Shown one piece after another: positions 9,473 through 20,241 of a DNA stretch of 64,000 nt; positions within the stretch are counted from its first letter, which is position 1, and every line of letters begins with the position of its first letter. A program made the position numbers and the translations under genes. This DNA is from Acheta domesticus (taxonomy: Eukaryota; Arthropoda; Insecta; Orthoptera; Gryllidae), in contig JAHLJT010000631.1 of the NCBI GenBank assembly GCA_031308135.1, forward strand, positions 156,753,276 through 156,817,275. The letters are read 5' to 3'. The notes under the pieces were generated by a model. That model made no database searches, was not told the origin of the DNA, and saw nothing but the letters and a program-made list of their open reading frames with translations.

Positions 9473-10297
9473 CGAACTATTCGGTTCTTTTCAGCAAGGC
9501 GAAGAAGCCTGGAACAAATTGGAAAACTGGGTCTACATCTTATCCCATTTTGCCTCACATCCCCAATCACAAAAGCTTCGCCTTTTGGTTTTGGAAAACG
9601 GCAAAGTCCCTTGACAAACTTCGTCTTTGGGGCCGCCGAATCCACCGAGAGCGTTTGCTCGTGAAGTGGTAATGTGAAAATGCAAACATATTCTTTGGCT
9701 TACGCCTATGTCATCGTTTCCAGATTCTGTTTCGACTTCAATTCGTCTCATCAGCTTGAAAAGTGCACGAAAACAGCGACATGGCTGTCTGTGCTATCCA
9801 AAGACAGAAAGTGGGTGTTTTGGAAAACTTTTGAAACCATTCATATCCCACGAAGCTATGCCGGCTTTGGCTCACGCCTTTGCTTTGGCTTTAGCATATA
9901 CATGGTATGTTTCATTGAAAACAGTAAATTGATTTGTTTCGTCTGGTCTTGAAAAATAGCAATTACTGAATTACTGTTGTTCGAACGAAATGAAGTTTCA
10001 TTTCGTTTTTTCTATGAATAGAGCACAAAAATATAAAGCTTAGTCATTATTACATTGCAATCTTTAAATTGAAACCCGAATTATGAAAAAAATCTTTGGA
10101 CAATCCATTGTGTCTTGAAAAAAACTTCATTTGACTTTTCACGAAAAGGCATTTTTGAAATTTTTCATTGGACCTTTATCAGATTTCTTTTATTTCTTGA
10201 CGGTAAATAAATGCACGCTGTAACACAAAGTTCTCATGTAATTCTCTGTAACTAACTCTGACAACACATTTGGACATTGTATCAATGAAGGCTCATG
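9473..10297. other. No gene recognised; one perfect short hairpin
   Basis: The sequence at 9480-9920 is less AT-rich and has overlapping short frames without known domains. AACGAAATGAA-gt-TTCATTTCGTT (9984-10007) is a perfect 11-bp inverted repeat with a 2-nt loop. Confidence 0.5.
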
Positions 10298-10549
10298 TAG
10301 CGGACAGCGAAACGCGTTCGGGCGGACAACCGGTATGTTACAGTAATAGTACTTTATGAAACGATGATGTAATGATGGGTATTATTACACGAGTGTGGTA
10401 TAATATAATTAATATACGAGAGAGAATCGTAAACTTCACACGAGTGTATTAATACTACGACTTACGTATAGTATTTTATAAGTACTTTTACATCGAATCG
10501 TTTCGTGGCAGTTGACATGCAGAATTGTCAAGGCCACCTAGCGGACAGC
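10298..10549. repeat. Candidate foldback/MITE-like unit flanked by 11-bp direct repeat
   Basis: TAGCGGACAGC occurs at 10298-10308 and again at 10539-10549 as a perfect direct repeat. Between them, GAAACGATGATGTAA on the left is mirrored by TTACATCGAATCGTTTC on the right. ACACGAGTGT also occurs twice. This is consistent with a decayed palindromic insertion, but the arms are imperfect and no family is recognised. Confidence 0.35.
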
Positions 10550-10998
10550 TCCCTACCCACCGCAGCTGGCTTTGTTCCACCAGAAACACCGACAGGAAGT
10601 ACAGAAGTTGCTGCAATAATTTCTACGTCAACATATTTGTTTTACCCTTATTTCTGGAGGTCTCAAGACCACCGTTGATTCACCAGACATTTTAAATTAG
10701 ACATGTTTTTAAGGACAACTACACGGCAGCAACAAATAATCTAAAATGACTTGCGTTCAGATCTTAACCTTAGTCAAATGTTCTCTTCAATAACTACCAC
10801 TGCGCCAGTCAAATAGGATCAAAGTGCAATAACAATTCAATTTATTTTAAATAATATTTCACGTTAAAAAGTACTAATAATAAAAGAAATTCAAATTAAG
10901 AAGCAGAATATAAAATTAAATACAATTTTAATGGGCACAATTTAACGAAACATTTACTATAAAGATTCTCAATGATTAATGAAGTGTCAATAGTTTAT

Positions 10999-11660
10999 AA
11001 AAACTCTTCTTACAGGGCCCTGGTAACGAAAAAAATGGATAAATCCCCTTGCTAAATAAAGAAAACCAATTCTCTATGACGTGGTGTAGCCGCAATTCAT
11101 GTTCTGTAGGTCCTTGATACCGAAAAAACCAATTGAAAGCAAAACGTCTGCCTGTTTGCCCGTCTGCTCGTCCGTCTGTCCGTCTGTTCATCCGTCAGTC
11201 TGTGAAAAACGCTAGCGACAAAACCGTTGAGCCGATTTACTCCAAAATGAAATACTCCTATAGAACTAGGTGATACCGCGGTCCCTTTAATTTGAAACCA
11301 TTATTTTCTTTTTGGAGATACACAAACTGAAGCCCCTGGGACAGTTTCAATATTTTAAAAATAAAATAGCGACATCGTTTTTATTAAATTTCGTTGTTGG
11401 ATAGTATAAAGAACGTTTAAGAAATTTTTTTAGGTTTCGTGTTCGTTGAAAATACTGATTTTTGGAAAATTCGAAAAGTTGAACATTTTTCGGAGTCTTG
11501 CTACAACTAAATATTTAAGATTTTAGATCCCTTAATGAAATCTGTTCCTAAAAGATAGATTTTGAAATAAGGCCATGTGCAATTTTGATAAAATGTGAGT
11601 ACTTTTCGTGTAATTTTGCGTGAATGTACGAATGAGAAACTACGTGCATTTTAGCACCTC
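10999..11660 (+). repeat. HINE copy D, 5' hairpin missing
   Basis: The copy starts at 'aactcttcttacagggccctggtaac', lacking the first ~60 bp. The 'gataaatccccttgctaaat' block and a long GTCY-type microsatellite (11139-11205) follow. The 'aacgctagcgacaaaaccgttgagccgattt' block and AT-rich body run to about 11660. The 3' terminus is not present. Confidence 0.8.
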
Positions 11661-12190
11661 TTGTTAAAAATATTGTTGTTTGTGTCCCTTTTCAAATTCA
11701 GTAGATTTATAAAACATTAGTGAACAAATATGAGTATTTTTAAATAAATTTATAAGTCACCTTAATATCAAAATTGTTTATTTTAAATATTAAAATATAT
11801 TTCTTAAAATACTTAAATTATCCATTTACAAAAATATAATTATTTCATAAGAAAGTTCATATGTATAGGTTCAATTTAATATGAACCTGTTAATATTGTA
11901 ATTTATGCGGGAAGTTAGTGATGCATAAGAAATATTTAAGTATAAGGACTCACAGGATTCCTCGAAAAAAATAATTAGTAATATTCCTGAAAAGAGAGGA
12001 AGTCATGACAAGAAAAAATACCAGCCACCTATTTTCACTCCTGACCTCAATAACGTTTTAATTTGCTACAAATAGTGATGTTTTACGGATATGACATTTG
12101 GCGTAGAATGGCACTCCTACACTTCAGAAACGGAAACAAGTGACTAAATTTTCAGGTAAAAGTGCATTGTAAAACAAGTACATTACGCAA
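11661..12190. other. AT-rich intergenic stretch, nothing recognised
   Basis: A/T-dominated, with no open frame beyond chance length and no recognisable repeat. Confidence 0.6.
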
Positions 12191-12600
12191 GGCAGGTTGA
12201 CGCTGAGCGTGGCGGGGCGGTGCGCGGCGGGGCAGGTCATGGGCGGGACAGGACGAGGCAGGGCGGGGCGGGGCGGGGCGGGACAGGACGAGGCAGGGCG
12301 GGGCGAGGCAGGGCGAGGCAGGGCGTTGGGTGTCGCCGTTGCGGTCGGAGGGGCTTCGGGCGCTTTTGCATGATTAAGAGCGCGTCGCAGCCGCGACGAC
12401 GCTAATTGGCCACGCACCGCGCTATTGACGGCCTCGCTCCACGCACGGCCAGGCGGACACACAGACGACCGTCCTCGCGAGCGGCCGGTCAAGGGACGTC
12501 GTGGACAGTGGGTCCGTCTGCGATAGCTCAGGGTCTGCACTGTTGCTTCTGTAGCATCGTTCACCGGGAGCTGCAAGTGTTGGAGTCCCAGCGTTAGCGA
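12190..12600. repeat. G-rich minisatellite / CpG island
   Basis: At 12220-12330 there is a tandem array of GGGGC/GAGGCA pentamers and decamers (ggcggggcggggcgggacagg, cgaggcagggcg). All G-runs lie on the plus strand, giving clear G-quadruplex potential. The remainder to 12600 is CpG-rich but not repetitive. Open frames here are proline, arginine or glycine low-complexity and are not counted as genes. Confidence 0.7.
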
Positions 12601-13104
12601 GTTCTCAACACTAGTTACCCGGCTGGGCCCGATTCTACTACTATATGGAAAAAACATTCATCACCTCCTGCCCTGTTCATTATATTTTCGTGGTATCTTC
12701 GATCAATACCAATAGAAAACCAGAGAAGTATCCTAAGAAACAGACTGCAGGCCGTCTTAACACTTCGCGAAACTAACCGAACAGTACAAGCAAAATGAAA
12801 GTATTTTTCTATACTCTTTTTTCATCGACATTTCTTTCTTTTATTTATTCCAATCTATTTTATATTTATTATTATTGTTGTTATTATTATTATGCGGGAT
12901 TATTATGCGTATCGGCCATTTCTAACGTTGCAATACGTTCTCCTCCGAAGCCCAGTCGTATTCTATCCTAAAGAGAGACGTGTAATTATGAGGATCAGCT
13001 TTTCGACTGGACCCCTTCGTAATACTTTAAGCCTTGTTAACCCTTGAATTATGAATCTTGAGCTGATAGAATCATGATGAGGGGTGAAGAGACAATTACA
13101 AATA
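12601..13104. other. AT-rich spacer with short ATT-type microsatellite
   Basis: A degenerate TTA/TTG trinucleotide run is present at about 12866-12895. Nothing else is recognised. Confidence 0.5.
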
Positions 13105-13828
13105 CGAGGGTTGTACCAAAGTAAGGTTCCCAATGAGCTACAGCCTCGAGGGAAGGTGCTAAGCTCAATCCGACAAAACAGTGCCGTGCGCAGTGGTTCC
13201 CCCACTCTCGAGCTCGCCCATCCACGATTCGCTACGTTGCTCAGTGTTCGGTTGGCAGCCGTGGTGGTGTCGATCGCCGAGTGGTGTCGAGTGGAAGTGT
13301 CGATCGCCACTCCCGCCAAGTGAGAGGTTCGAGCAGTAATCCGGTTTCTCCATGCAAGGAAGTTACCGCAGTCGAGAAGGAGCAATCCAGAATCGCCGGA
13401 GAGGACGACTGACGGAGGGAGTAGTGCTTCTTCACGACAAAGGTCGACCCCACGCCGCTCGTCCAACACAAGAGCTTTTGAAGAAATTTGGGTGGACTTA
13501 TACCCAATCCCCGTACAAGCCGGACTTGGCTCCGAGCGATTATCACCTCATCCTCAAGCTAAAGGAACACATAGGTGGCAAAACGCTTCAAGAGCGACTG
13601 TGAAGTCCGAGCAGAGGTCACACGCTTCCTCAACGGATAGGCGGGAGACTCTTCGACTCATGAATACAAAAGCTGGAGCACCGTCTTCAAAAGTGTGTCG
13701 AAACAATGGAGACTATGTTGTAAAATAGACAACAATGTAACCTTTTCAACGATGTATAAGTTAATAACAATAAATAATGTTTTCTATTTGTAAAAAATAT
13801 GGGAATCTTACTTTTAGTACAACCCTCG
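13105..13828 (+). mobile_element. Internally deleted mariner transposon
   Basis: The terminal inverted repeats match well. The left end reads CGAGGGTTGTACCAAAGTAAGG from 13105. The right end, read inward from 13828, is CGAGGGTTGTACTAAAAGTAA. A TA dinucleotide precedes the left end; the right side has CA, so the TA duplication is decayed. The 724-bp length is about half that of a full mariner (~1.3 kb). It retains only the C-terminal part of the transposase. Confidence 0.9.
13400..13727 (+). pseudogene. Mariner transposase C-terminal fragment
   Basis: The recognisable core is EGVVLLHDKGRPHAARPTQE (Asp codon 13436) followed by YKPDLAPSDYHLILKLKEH (Asp codon 13538) and HIGGKTLQERL. These are the second and third catalytic positions of the mariner DD34D triad. 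Here the two Asp are separated by 33 residues instead of 34, because one codon is missing in the SPYKPDL stretch. The frame stops at 13603. Further mariner-like C-terminal sequence continues in another frame (SYWSTVFKSVSKQWRLCCK-like). The N-terminal DNA-binding domain and first Asp are deleted. Confidence 0.85.
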
Positions 13829-13835
13829 CACAACC

Positions 13836-13915
13836 ATGCCGATATAGGACTCGAACCCGCAGTCTCCTCAGAGCAGAAGACGGCTGCTGCAACCGTCTAC
13901 GCCACGTGACCTGCT
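13836..13915 (-). repeat. tRNA-derived SINE head or tRNA pseudogene
   Basis: On the minus strand, GTGGCGTAGACGGTTGC (A-box region, 13889-13905) is followed by GCGGGTTCGAGTCC (B box, 13847-13860). It lies 8 bases beyond the mariner right end. The spacing fits a tRNA-like pol III promoter. I cannot draw a matched acceptor stem, so a functional tRNA is unlikely. Confidence 0.6.
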
Positions 13916-14415
13916 TAATTTTATTACTCGTATTATAATATTTTTTTATTATTATTATTTTAATTTGGTGTTTATCTTTCTAAGAAATTGAAATTCTATT
14001 GTGGCAGGTCTCAAAGCATTCTGAAGAATTCTGAGGATATCAGACCTTGCTTGAGAGAGTGGTGGCGTTACCTGTCATACCAGCCACCGGATTGTGAGCG
14101 GTCAAAGCCGAGTTGCACGTGATTTATCCAGAAACCGTGACTCCGAGGATGAAGACTAAAAATAATGCGTAACTGTCTGTCGAGATTTACTTTCACAAGA
14201 TGTTAAATGTTCCTCGTCAATGTTTGTATTTTATGCTATTTATTTTTAAATAAATTGTTAATTATTTAATTATTTTCAACAATTATTGTTTTATTATGTT
14301 TTGATGCTGTTTAGAATAAGAAAAATCTTTAAGAATGGAACGCCGACTATGCGGCAGAGAGTTTTAAACTTACGATTCGATATCTCGAAATATTATGCTC
14401 GCGTGTGAAAATATA
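13916..14415. other. AT-rich spacer, nothing recognised
   Basis: Contains degenerate TTA runs (13925-13965) and no domain-bearing frame. Confidence 0.55.
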
Positions 14416-15844
14416 CACTCATCGTCATAAAAAAGCTGCACCCAGAAGGACGAGGAGGATTGCAATTATTGTTGGCAGGCAGGTAGAGGGTGCCAAGCAT
14501 ACAAAATAATTACATTTTCACTTATGTAGGACCAATATTTACTACGCTACATGCCCATATACTGTACATGTTAGTTTGGCGTGAGGTCGCCATATTGACA
14601 TACACAATTGTCCAGAAGTCGTGGCATGGAGTTGTACAAGTCTCTAATGGAGTCCTGTGCTAGTCCATGCCATGCAGCCTGCACCTGAGCGCGCGGTTCT
14701 TGCAGATTGGTGAGTAGGGGTAGGGTCCTGTTCACACGCTTCGTAGCACCCCCAACATTCTCGATCAAGGAAAGGCCTGGCAATGCGGCTGGCCATGGCA
14801 GAGTATCCACGGCTGCAAGGCATGCTCGGGAGATGGTTGTAGAATGCGGACGCGGGTTTTCTTGTTGAAATAGGGCATGGGCTTGGGCGTTCACGACCGG
14901 CAGGGCCACCGGTTAAAGGATCTCCTGAACGTACCGTGTGGCTGTCAGGGTGCCTCCAAGGAACACCTACGGTGAACGGGGCACCATAGGATATCGCCCC
15001 ACACCATCACACCAGGCTGGAGGGGACGTGTGATGGGACACCACAAATCGCTCGTCGTGGCGCTCCCCACTGCGCTTCCAGACACGGACCCGGTGGTCGT
15101 CACCATCAAGGCAGAAGCGGGACTCGTCGCTGTTGATGACCCACTACAAGTCTGCATGGCACCAGGTCCGTCGTTTCCGACACCAGACGGTTATGTAGTA
15201 ACGTTGCTAAGGTGTGAGGGGCAGGCGTCATAACAGTCAGCGTACGGCGAGTCCTGTCTTGTGCAACGACACATGCAAGTGGTACTGGCAGTTATAGGAT
15301 GTGACAGTGCAGGCTGCACACCCTCTGAATCACCGCTGAAGCACCACTAGTTGCCATTGGATCTGGTCGCCCGTTGCGGACCATCCGTAGGTCCTCCCAA
15401 ATGGACGTCCAGATTCTGCATGTCGTGTGTGCGTGCCCTCCTCAATCCATTGCCGCCAACAGCGGGCGATGGTGGTGTCCGTACGACCGGTGTGGCGCGC
15501 AATATTGCGACAGGACCAACGAGCCCTCCCGAACACCCATGGTGCGGCCCCTCTCCAAAGCTTCTATCTGGACAACCGCTGTCGAATACGTCGTCTAGGC
15601 GTAGTGTACGTGCAGGTGACGCTCTGGCGACGATACGGGATGTCGCAATGGCCGTCGCGGTCGTTTGAGACCCTCTTTTCTCGGCTGGGGAGCAGGAGGT
15701 CACTCCCTTACCCCCAACCCCCAGTGCGCGGCCAACCGTGGAAACGAAATCATTGGCTAAGTGAATGGTGTGGAAAATACCCACCAAGTTTGCAGCGGAT
15801 CAGTAGGGTCCTTCGGGATGCAGCTTTTTTTATGATGATGAGTG
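14416..15844 (-). mobile_element. Tc1-like transposon with ~35-bp terminal inverted repeats
   Basis: The left end CACTCATCGTCATAAAAAAG (from 14416) and right end CACTCATCATCATAAAAAAA (inward from 15844) are inverted repeats that both continue into GCTGCA. A TA flanks each side (14414-14415 and 15845-15846), the Tc1/mariner target duplication. The 1429-bp length fits a near full-length element. The transposase is on the minus strand and is degraded. Confidence 0.88.
14571..15540 (-). pseudogene. Tc1-like transposase, degraded
   Basis: The N-terminal helix-turn-helix is visible as WSCRNIARHTGRTDTTIARC and WIEEGTHTRH (about 15400-15530). The C-terminal core is visible as LFQQENPRPHSTTISRA, TLPWPAALPGLSLIENVGG (about 14730-14880) and a tail ending VCQYGDLTPN. 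In the usual FQQDNARPH motif the catalytic Asp is replaced by Glu (QQEN). Frameshifts separate the N- and C-terminal portions, so the gene is dead. The middle part with the first Asp lies around 14950-15200 in other frames. Confidence 0.85.
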
Positions 15845-16192
15845 TATCTACGCCAAGACGTGCCACATTAAAACAGCGTCTTGTCAGATTGTTTCCTTTC
15901 GCCCAACTGATTAGAACGGCAAGCCGATGTCAGAGCGTTATCTTCAAGTGCATTAGATGCCAATGCTACTGAAATAAGAATTGTTCTAATATAGCGAATA
16001 TAGGGGGGATACGTCTTAAAAACTGACATACATTTTTTACGTACGTTGATTGCTCCACGTTACTTCGGGAATATTTTCTGTTTAAAAAATTATTTATGTT
16101 AGGTATTATTGATCTTGCTCATGTTGGATGAAATCGTTTGGAAATATCCCCAAAGCCAAACACCACTGGCGCGAACTAAATAGTTGTGAAAA
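15845..16192. other. Spacer, nothing recognised
   Basis: Sequence between the Tc1-like right end and the next HINE, with no domain or clear repeat. Confidence 0.5.
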
Positions 16193-16710
16193 CTAGGTGT
16201 GCTACAAAAGCACATCCTTTCTCGCAGTATTTCCAACTGCTCCACTGAATTGTACTACTCCATAAACCTGCAAAACAATTTAAACCAGTAATTTGTTTTA
16301 GCTCCGAGCCCAGAAATCAGAGGTTACTACTACGTCTCAGAAGTATTCGTATGGCACGAACTCGGACAGAGCCAACGAAAAGTAAATACTTGCTTCATGT
16401 AAAAAACTCAAAAATCAAAATATAGGTTCAAAATTGCCCAAAATCTCCAGTTTATTTACGTCGATCAAGGAACACCAAATTTGGAGAAAATCGCCTGAAA
16501 GATAGAGGCATTGGAAGTGACCACAACCGGACAGACCTCCATTTTAACCGTCAATCGAATTTCGGTATTAAGAACCAACGAAACATTAATTCTGGGTTCT
16601 CCATGTGTTAGAGGATATTTTGTTTTGTATTGAACAACTGGATTTATCAACTTTTTCATTACCAGAGTCCAGCAAGAGGAGTTTTTCAGCCGAAAATTTA
16701 ATGAGCTGGG
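16193..16710 (-). repeat. HINE copy E, internally deleted (minus orientation)
   Basis: On the minus strand the 3' end reads GCGAGAAAGGATGTGCT-tttgt-AGCAC, then ACCTAG (16193-16213). It gives a perfect 5-bp hairpin arm pair (GTGCT/AGCAC) before the CTAG-type end. The 5' part (about 16480-16700) has the 'ctggtaatgaaaaagttgataaatccagttg' and 'gatcaaggaacaccaaatttggagaaaatcg' blocks. The GTCY microsatellite is reduced to one or two units, and most of the body is deleted. Confidence 0.75.
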
Positions 16711-17142
16711 TAGAGAAACAAAGTGGTCACGGGGTGTATCTCGGGACGTTACGCTCAGCGCGGGGACATCCGTCTGTCGCAGAGCGCACGGAAATAATGA
16801 AAGGTAATTACATAATAAGAAGAGAGAGATACTTAAGTATTATGATAATAAACTTAACTGAAAAGTTTTAAAGGTTTAAAGGATATGCATTGCTGCCATT
16901 GTAGTTCACAGAACAAATTTTCCCATCTCTGAAAAAACATTCATCAGTGAAGTATTCCAACTTACCCCTTGGCACTGCATATATACCGACGTGAGGACGA
17001 AACTTGTAGTCCAACAGCAGCATGTTCTTTCTAGCATTATTTGTAACTCTTACATAATACTACTACTATAATACGACTTTTTACCACAAAAGTGTTCCCC
17101 TTACAAAATGTTTGCTTACACTGTAATTCGAACTTACTGTGA
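16711..17142. other. AT-rich spacer, nothing recognised
   Basis: No gene or repeat is recognised. Confidence 0.55.
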
Positions 17143-17218
17143 GTTTTGCTCACACTGTAATTATAAGCAGTGTGAGCAAAACATAATTATAATTATTATT
17201 TCAATAATAATTATAATT
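17143..17218. repeat. Two adjacent perfect inverted repeats
   Basis: GTTTTGCTCACACTG (17143-17157) and its exact reverse complement (17168-17182) form a 15-bp stem with a 10-nt loop. Two bases further on, AATTATAATTATTATT (17185-17200) and its exact complement (17203-17218) form a 16-bp stem with a 2-nt loop. This could be the ends of a small MITE, or cruciform-forming sequence. Confidence 0.8.
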
Positions 17219-18830
17219 TATTTTTTACTATTTCAAATAGCCATAATTATTTTACTATTTCAAATTGTTTAGGCCGCATTTAAAACAATTTCGACGCTTT
17301 GAAGAGAAAGTTGAAATTGTCCACCCACATAGTTTCAAAAATATTTATATGACATTATTTAAAACTATAATTTCAAAGAACATACTGAAGTAAGAAAATA
17401 AGTGATCTACAAAATAATTTATTACACGTTCGTATTATTCCTGACGGTTATGTAAAATTATAATGTGATCTTTTCTGCCGCACTCTTCAGCTATCGCTTG
17501 AAAACCTTCCAAAAACCGAAAGGCAAAAAGTACTTAACTTATTTTTGTAATTCAAAAGTTTAAAAATAATTCGTTTACTTTATCTTAAAGTTCGAAGTGT
17601 TTCACATTCAACTGTATTTGTCTCGTTACGTCGTCCCGTTTTCGAGCAATGAAAATATCGTAGAAAGGTTTCTGTCATCACTCTGCCGACAAAATAACCG
17701 CTACCTTGCGAACGACATGATTTGTCTACCGTTGCGACTGAAATGATTCTGGCGGAATCTGGAACTGTGATTGATCGAGTATGGATTTTCCATTTATTCT
17801 TCCGGCAATACTTTAGTATAGTAACTGTTGTTGCCGATTTATGGTAAAAGCGCGTCCGGCGCGTCCGGAAACTCACATAAAAATGCAGCTAGAAACAAGG
17901 TAATACCAGATAATAAAGAGAATGTTCTCTTAATAAATTTGTAGCTTGAACAAAACTTTGCTGTATATGATGGGTGCATTTCTGATGAACCAACACTTAT
18001 CTGGGAATTAAATTAATTTTGCAAAAGGGGGCACATTATGTGAGATGTAATCTGAAATATACTGAATTCATTGTACACAAACATGTTTGATGAGCGAATG
18101 CAATCTAAAGAATGTATTTTTGTTTCAACGTCCACTTTTTGCAACATTATGTTCGATGAGTGTGAATACGAATTTTGAACTCTGTTAATTTGAATGTTTT
18201 TTTTGTCATGTATATTTCTTTAGTTCAGCTACATCAAATATGCTGAATATGGGCTTCACCAGTGAACAATATGCAAATCGACAGGAAGGGATGCTGCTGT
18301 GTTTTATAACAGTATGTAAGAAAGGTCGTCAGTTGAGAACTAATGAGAACTAATGAACTAAGGAAACCTAAATAATTGCATGAAAATGTCGTCCAGTCCA
18401 ACATCTTCCATTACGTAAGAAACTGATCTCTACTGCGCTAATGATGTGTCGTGCCCAATTCAGTGTTGTTTCCTATGATTTTAATGCATTTTTGAATGTC
18501 CAGTTTGTTTTTTCAAACCTGAATTCCCAAAATATGCAATCTTCGATTTTCGAGTTTGTTGACCAAAAATGTTATACAAACTCTAAATTTTTACGCCAAA
18601 AAAGAATTCACGTGTGAAAACGGAAATTTCAAAAGTAACGGGTATTTAATGTCGAAATTTTTTTTCTTCAAATAATCCATTTTTTAAATACTGTACATAT
18701 TTTCATCAAGCGTAACAATATACATTTATAGGTCACAACTTTTTGAATATTAGTTGATGTAACAATACTGCTGATCATAATATCTGTAAATGTCACCTTA
18801 ATCTAAATTTGTTAATTCTTATAAATTAAC
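17219..18830. other. AT-rich intergenic stretch, nothing recognised
   Basis: No supported gene. The minus-strand frame at 17580-17876 shows no known domain and has no repeat-family context. Confidence 0.55.
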
Positions 18831-18966
18831 TAGTGGTGCTACAGAATGGCACAGACTTTCCCGTATTAGTTTTCTATTTCCTTGGGTTTTCGCTAGCTAT
18901 ATTGAATTGCCACATACTCTTTCTTGCCAGCTGCCATCTATCACCGCAAAAACTATATTTTTTTGT

Positions 18967-20241
18967 ACACCAGTATTATAAACAACCCTTTTACATTAAC
19001 AAAATCGTTCATAGTATGGCATATTATTGCACAAAATATGAGCCATCACTGACGTAATAGTCACGGCCCCTATATATTTTCAGTTATGGAGTTTAAAGAA
19101 GGCAGTGGTACCATATAAACAGATTGTAGTGTTTGCAGTAAAATCAAATACGTTATGAAAAAACTTACTTTTAAAAAATTGGATTGCAGCTGCATTTGCC
19201 ATGATTGTAAAACAAAAAAGTTTTTTGTGTTTAACATGTAAGGGTCTTAGGGAAATGTATTTTTACAGACCTCAACATAATTAAATTCTTCACTGGATAC
19301 GATAGTAAATATTCCGGGCTTGTCATTTTTTGTTCACAATCGAAACAGAACCTTCTTCTTTCACATCGTTGTTGCACAAATTGTACTATTCGACACGTCT
19401 ACAAGCAACAAATATGCCAAAATAGCAACAACCTGAAAATCATACCAGTTATTAATACAATACACCAGTTAATAAATAAAACTTAACTATTATTGTCACT
19501 ATCATTATTATACCTTCATTTAAGAAAAGTTTCATCAGCTTTTGCAAGAAGTGTGTTTACATCTTGTTGGGAAAATACCATTGCCTTTATAGGTTGATAT
19601 CCCACATTTACGTGTTTCATAAGTAAACTTACATTGTAAAAAGTTCCAATATCAATATTCTCTTTGATCTTTAGCATTTCCTTTAATTTGGAATAAGTGC
19701 ACCATACGGTCGACGCTTTACATGCTGTGGACTTAATGTTTAAAGAAGCATGCATTAAATTAACAAACGTCTTAATTCTAGCACGTGCATTATACTTACT
19801 TAACCAAACTGCTCCGATAGATACAAAAGAACAGCAGCTTTGCATAATAAATTTGCATATTTTGTATCCATAAATTTCCTTAACTCTGCTTTTGCAGCTT
19901 CTTCCACAATTTATTTTGGCAAATCCATTATGTTTGAATCACGACTTTCAAACTAATTGCCATTTGTAAACACATTTGTCGCTTAGGTAGCATTCATGAA
20001 AAAACATGAATTTGAGATCTACTACAACTACAAATTACAACTTAACACAATTAATTTCGCTCCCTTAAATCCTTATAATACTGTTATACAAAAAATAGTG
20101 TATGCAACTCGTTTATAATGTTAATTATTTGCACTCGTAAGAAGACATTACAGAACTCACTTCTAACGTCGTTCGTTCGGTAATATTTTCTTATTCGTGT
20201 AAAAAAAGGACAACGTTATAAACTAATTGCATAATATGCTA
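18967..20241 (-). mobile_element. Crypton (tyrosine-recombinase) transposon, truncated
   Basis: Unrelated DNA interrupts the HINE at the T-tract before 'cattttctt'. TTGT is present on both sides (18963-18966 and 20242-20245), compatible with a 4-bp direct repeat. There are no long terminal inverted repeats, as expected for Cryptons. It encodes the Crypton-type recombinase remnant on the minus strand. The C-terminal catalytic part (with the H-x-x-R and nucleophilic Tyr) is not seen. Confidence 0.75.
19171..19928 (-). pseudogene. Crypton-like tyrosine recombinase, with probable 81-bp intron
   Basis: The family unites DNA by a tyrosine nucleophile. Its conserved blocks appear here in order on the minus strand. 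They are KASTVWCTYSKLKEMLK, VGYQPIKAMVFSQQDVNTLL, AKADETFLK followed (one base out of frame) by MK, then VVAIL and GIFVACRRVE (19389-19418), then VKEEGSVSIV, PGIFTIVSSEEF and finally YNHGKCSCNP (about 19180-19209). ACRR corresponds to the first catalytic Arg box (GACRR-E in relatives). Between MK and VVAIL lies GTATAATAATG...ATGATTTTCAG (19433-19513), a good donor/acceptor pair that joins the two conserved blocks. Frameshifts near 19519 and 19419 and stops (19386-19388 and others) show it is dead. The start is uncertain. Confidence 0.8.

Noticed and set aside
12124..12657. 177-codon minus-strand frame containing PRPAPPRPA-type repeats
   Set aside because: Translation of the GGGGC tandem array.
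15341..15357. 'gcaccactag|t' resembling the HINE 3' terminus
   Set aside because: It lies inside the Tc1-like transposase region, without the hairpin arm or subterminal repeat. Chance match.
15347..15972. Plus-strand frames of 105-181 codons over the Tc1-like element
   Set aside because: Shadows of the minus-strand transposase remnant.
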